64,000 nt of DNA. Origin: Amblyornis subalaris (lineage: Eukaryota; Chordata; Aves; Passeriformes; Ptilonorhynchidae). The stretch lies in contig JACAXG010000032.1 of NCBI GenBank assembly GCA_018881555.1, positions 942,837 through 1,006,836 of the forward strand, given 5' to 3'. Below are positions 62,286 to 64,000 of this stretch, one piece after another; within the stretch, counting starts at the first letter, position 1, and each line of letters opens with the position of its first letter. Under the pieces are notes generated by a model, which was not told the DNA's origin, made no database searches, and worked only from the letters and a program-made list of their open reading frames with translations. Both the position numbers and the translations under genes were made by a program.

Positions 62286-64000
62286 GCTATGCAATATCAG
62301 CTGAGACACAGAAAAATCAGCATGGTCCTGATCTGAGCATGACAAGGTAGATGCACAGCCTGCAGTTGTCCTGATATTAAAAAGCAAGGGTTGGCACAAG
62401 ACATGCAAGTTCTGTGCAGCAACTGAGAAATGATGACTGCTATAGACTATTGCTGCTACTAATTAATGATGATTCATTAATTGAAAAGGACTTGTGCTAC
62501 TCTATTACTTGAATTTATTATTTGATTTGAACTAGTAAGTTTAACAGAAGACAACAGAGATCTAATTGAAGCTTCCCTACAGGCTGGTCCATGTGGATTC
62601 TTGAAACCAAGACAAACATCTTTTACAACACAGGATGACCTCCGTGATTTAATAAAAGGCAGCACCAACTAATCTGCAAGAGCATACAGGATGTTCAGCT
62701 TTCACATTCCTCACATGTTTTTCTTCTTCTGAATCTGCACTGTCAGTGTTTGTCTCTCAGTTCAATTTGCCTTAAGGGTAATGTAACAGCCCTTGGGTTC
62801 TCCCGACACACAGGGTTAAGTCAGGCCAATTCAATCAGTCTCCCACTGAGCTCAGACAAACAAGCCCATCCCAGGCAGGGAGGAACCCACTACTCTGAGA
62901 ATGACTCCACACTATTAGTAGCAGTTGACACTCTCTTCTACCAATAAAATTACTCTTTATACTGTCTGCAGTAAGCATGGAAGGTGTTTTCTCTGGAAAT
63001 TCAGCCTCCCCTGTTCAGTTGGAGAAACACATATAGCAAATTTCTGCTTTACTTTTGACTATTCAATGAAAATTTCTGTTCACTCAAGGCTTGGTAAACA
63101 GATTATTTGGTGCTATTTTCCTGAATGAGTGCTCTGCAGAAGACCATTTGACAGATTAACTCTTCCTTAGATGTGGTCCCAGGAGACAACGTCGCAGGTC
63201 TCCTCTGAGTAAATGCTGATCTTTGGCACTGTAAATGCTTCACCCTTTTTTCTTGTTTTTGCTTTCAGTGTGTGGTAGGCAGAAGATAACCCCACAGCTG
63301 GGATGCAGTGCATAATTTCACTATGTGTTTATGTGATTTTCCCCTTTACCTCTGTGCTGTACAAAGTCCCACCTTACCTGTTCAAGCCTCATCATTCCCA
63401 GAAACATTTCCCCACTCACCCCTCACTCAGCTGAAACCCACTTGAAAACCCTTGGTATTCAGATAGCACATATCTATAAAAGGTTTAATTGTCCTTAATT
63501 TATTAACTCTGATTTCCCTTTATCTCAAAATACAGTGCAGGGAAAAATAGCTAACTCCCACCTATGCTGCTTCTTCAGCAATAGCATCAAATAAGAGTCT
63601 GCAATAAATCTCTTAACTTACAAGCACATTTTTAAAGCACCAGTTAATCCTGTTAGAAGTTTAAAAATAAGTTAATATTTAACTTTATATCTACATGTTT
63701 TAAAAGCTTATGCTCCTTTGGCTTTTTGCTTCAAAAGTGATTTTTGTGAAAATAAGAAATGTTTTCAAACAGGGAAATCTGATTTGATTTGGTTGAAACA
63801 CTGCTCTGGTCTTCTTAAAATTATAGAAATAATTTATTTAGATAAAAGATACTTAAATATATTTATATTTATAGATTGATATCTTTATATATATTAAATA
63901 AAGAATTTTTTTAAATCCAGATACACACCAAAACTTAAGATTTCCAGAGAATCATTAAATACTTTTTGAGCCTCAATCTCCTTTACAATGGCAATGGACA

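Larger units (their letters stand above)
29270..64000 (-). other. EVA1C: Sequence upstream of EVA1C exon 2, probably intron 1 (right end outside window)
   Basis: The exon at 29 kb has a splice acceptor and starts inside a codon, so at least one coding exon must lie upstream, meaning to the right on this strand. I found no CpG-island promoter and no clear signal-peptide exon up to 64000, so the whole stretch is most simply a long first intron. It contains most of the CR1 copies, the solo LTR, two SINE fragments and two hairpins. Exon 1 could still be here unrecognised, because the N-terminus is the least conserved part of the protein. Confidence 0.6.

Noticed and set aside
1..64000. CRISPR arrays, operons, phage or plasmid functions.
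   Set aside because: No regularly spaced repeats or prokaryotic-style genes are present. The sequence is vertebrate intronic DNA.

Overview
The window reads as nuclear DNA of a bird, probably from a draft assembly. Two observations support this. First, there are many truncated CR1 LINE copies with the avian 3' end (AAGGTCCCTTCCAACC... followed by an ATTCTATG-type terminus). Second, two exons encode parts of a vertebrate EVA1C-like lectin-domain receptor. Nothing is bacterial: there are no long intact genes or operons, and almost every open frame is a chance frame or a decayed repeat. Roughly 105 isolated single N bases are scattered through the window, and most lie in its first 50 kb.

Only one protein-coding gene can be supported. 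It is EVA1C, on the minus strand. One coding exon lies at 29055-29269 and the next at 18825-18948. Both have canonical splice sites, and their phases match each other. Together they encode one complete SUEL (galactose/rhamnose-binding) lectin domain with eight cysteines. The signal-peptide exon should lie to the right of the exon at 29 kb. The second lectin domain, the membrane segment and the cytoplasmic tail should lie to the left of position 1. I could not recognise any of these inside the window. The window is therefore intron 3 (1-18824, left end open), exon 3, intron 2 (18949-29054), exon 2 and upstream intron sequence (29270-64000, right end open), numbered on the human gene model as I remember it.

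The introns hold about nineteen recognisable CR1 pieces in both orientations. The longest is at 43560-44440 and still shows the reverse-transcriptase FADD motif. An older CR1/L2-like remnant lies at 45150-45440. A complete solo LTR of ERVL type (30739-31567) is bounded by TGTCTTGG/CCAAGACA termini and by a 5-bp GAGAC target-site duplication. It is inserted antisense to EVA1C. Three very old amniote SINE-like fragments lie near 3.5, 52.5 and 57.2 kb.

Two hairpins (30639-30719 and 53057-53092), a local duplication (8878-9086), and AT-rich and simple repeats complete the picture. I found no convincing new biological system. The best leads are the strong hairpin directly beside the solo LTR, possible intron retention after EVA1C exon 3, and the uneven distribution of ambiguous bases.
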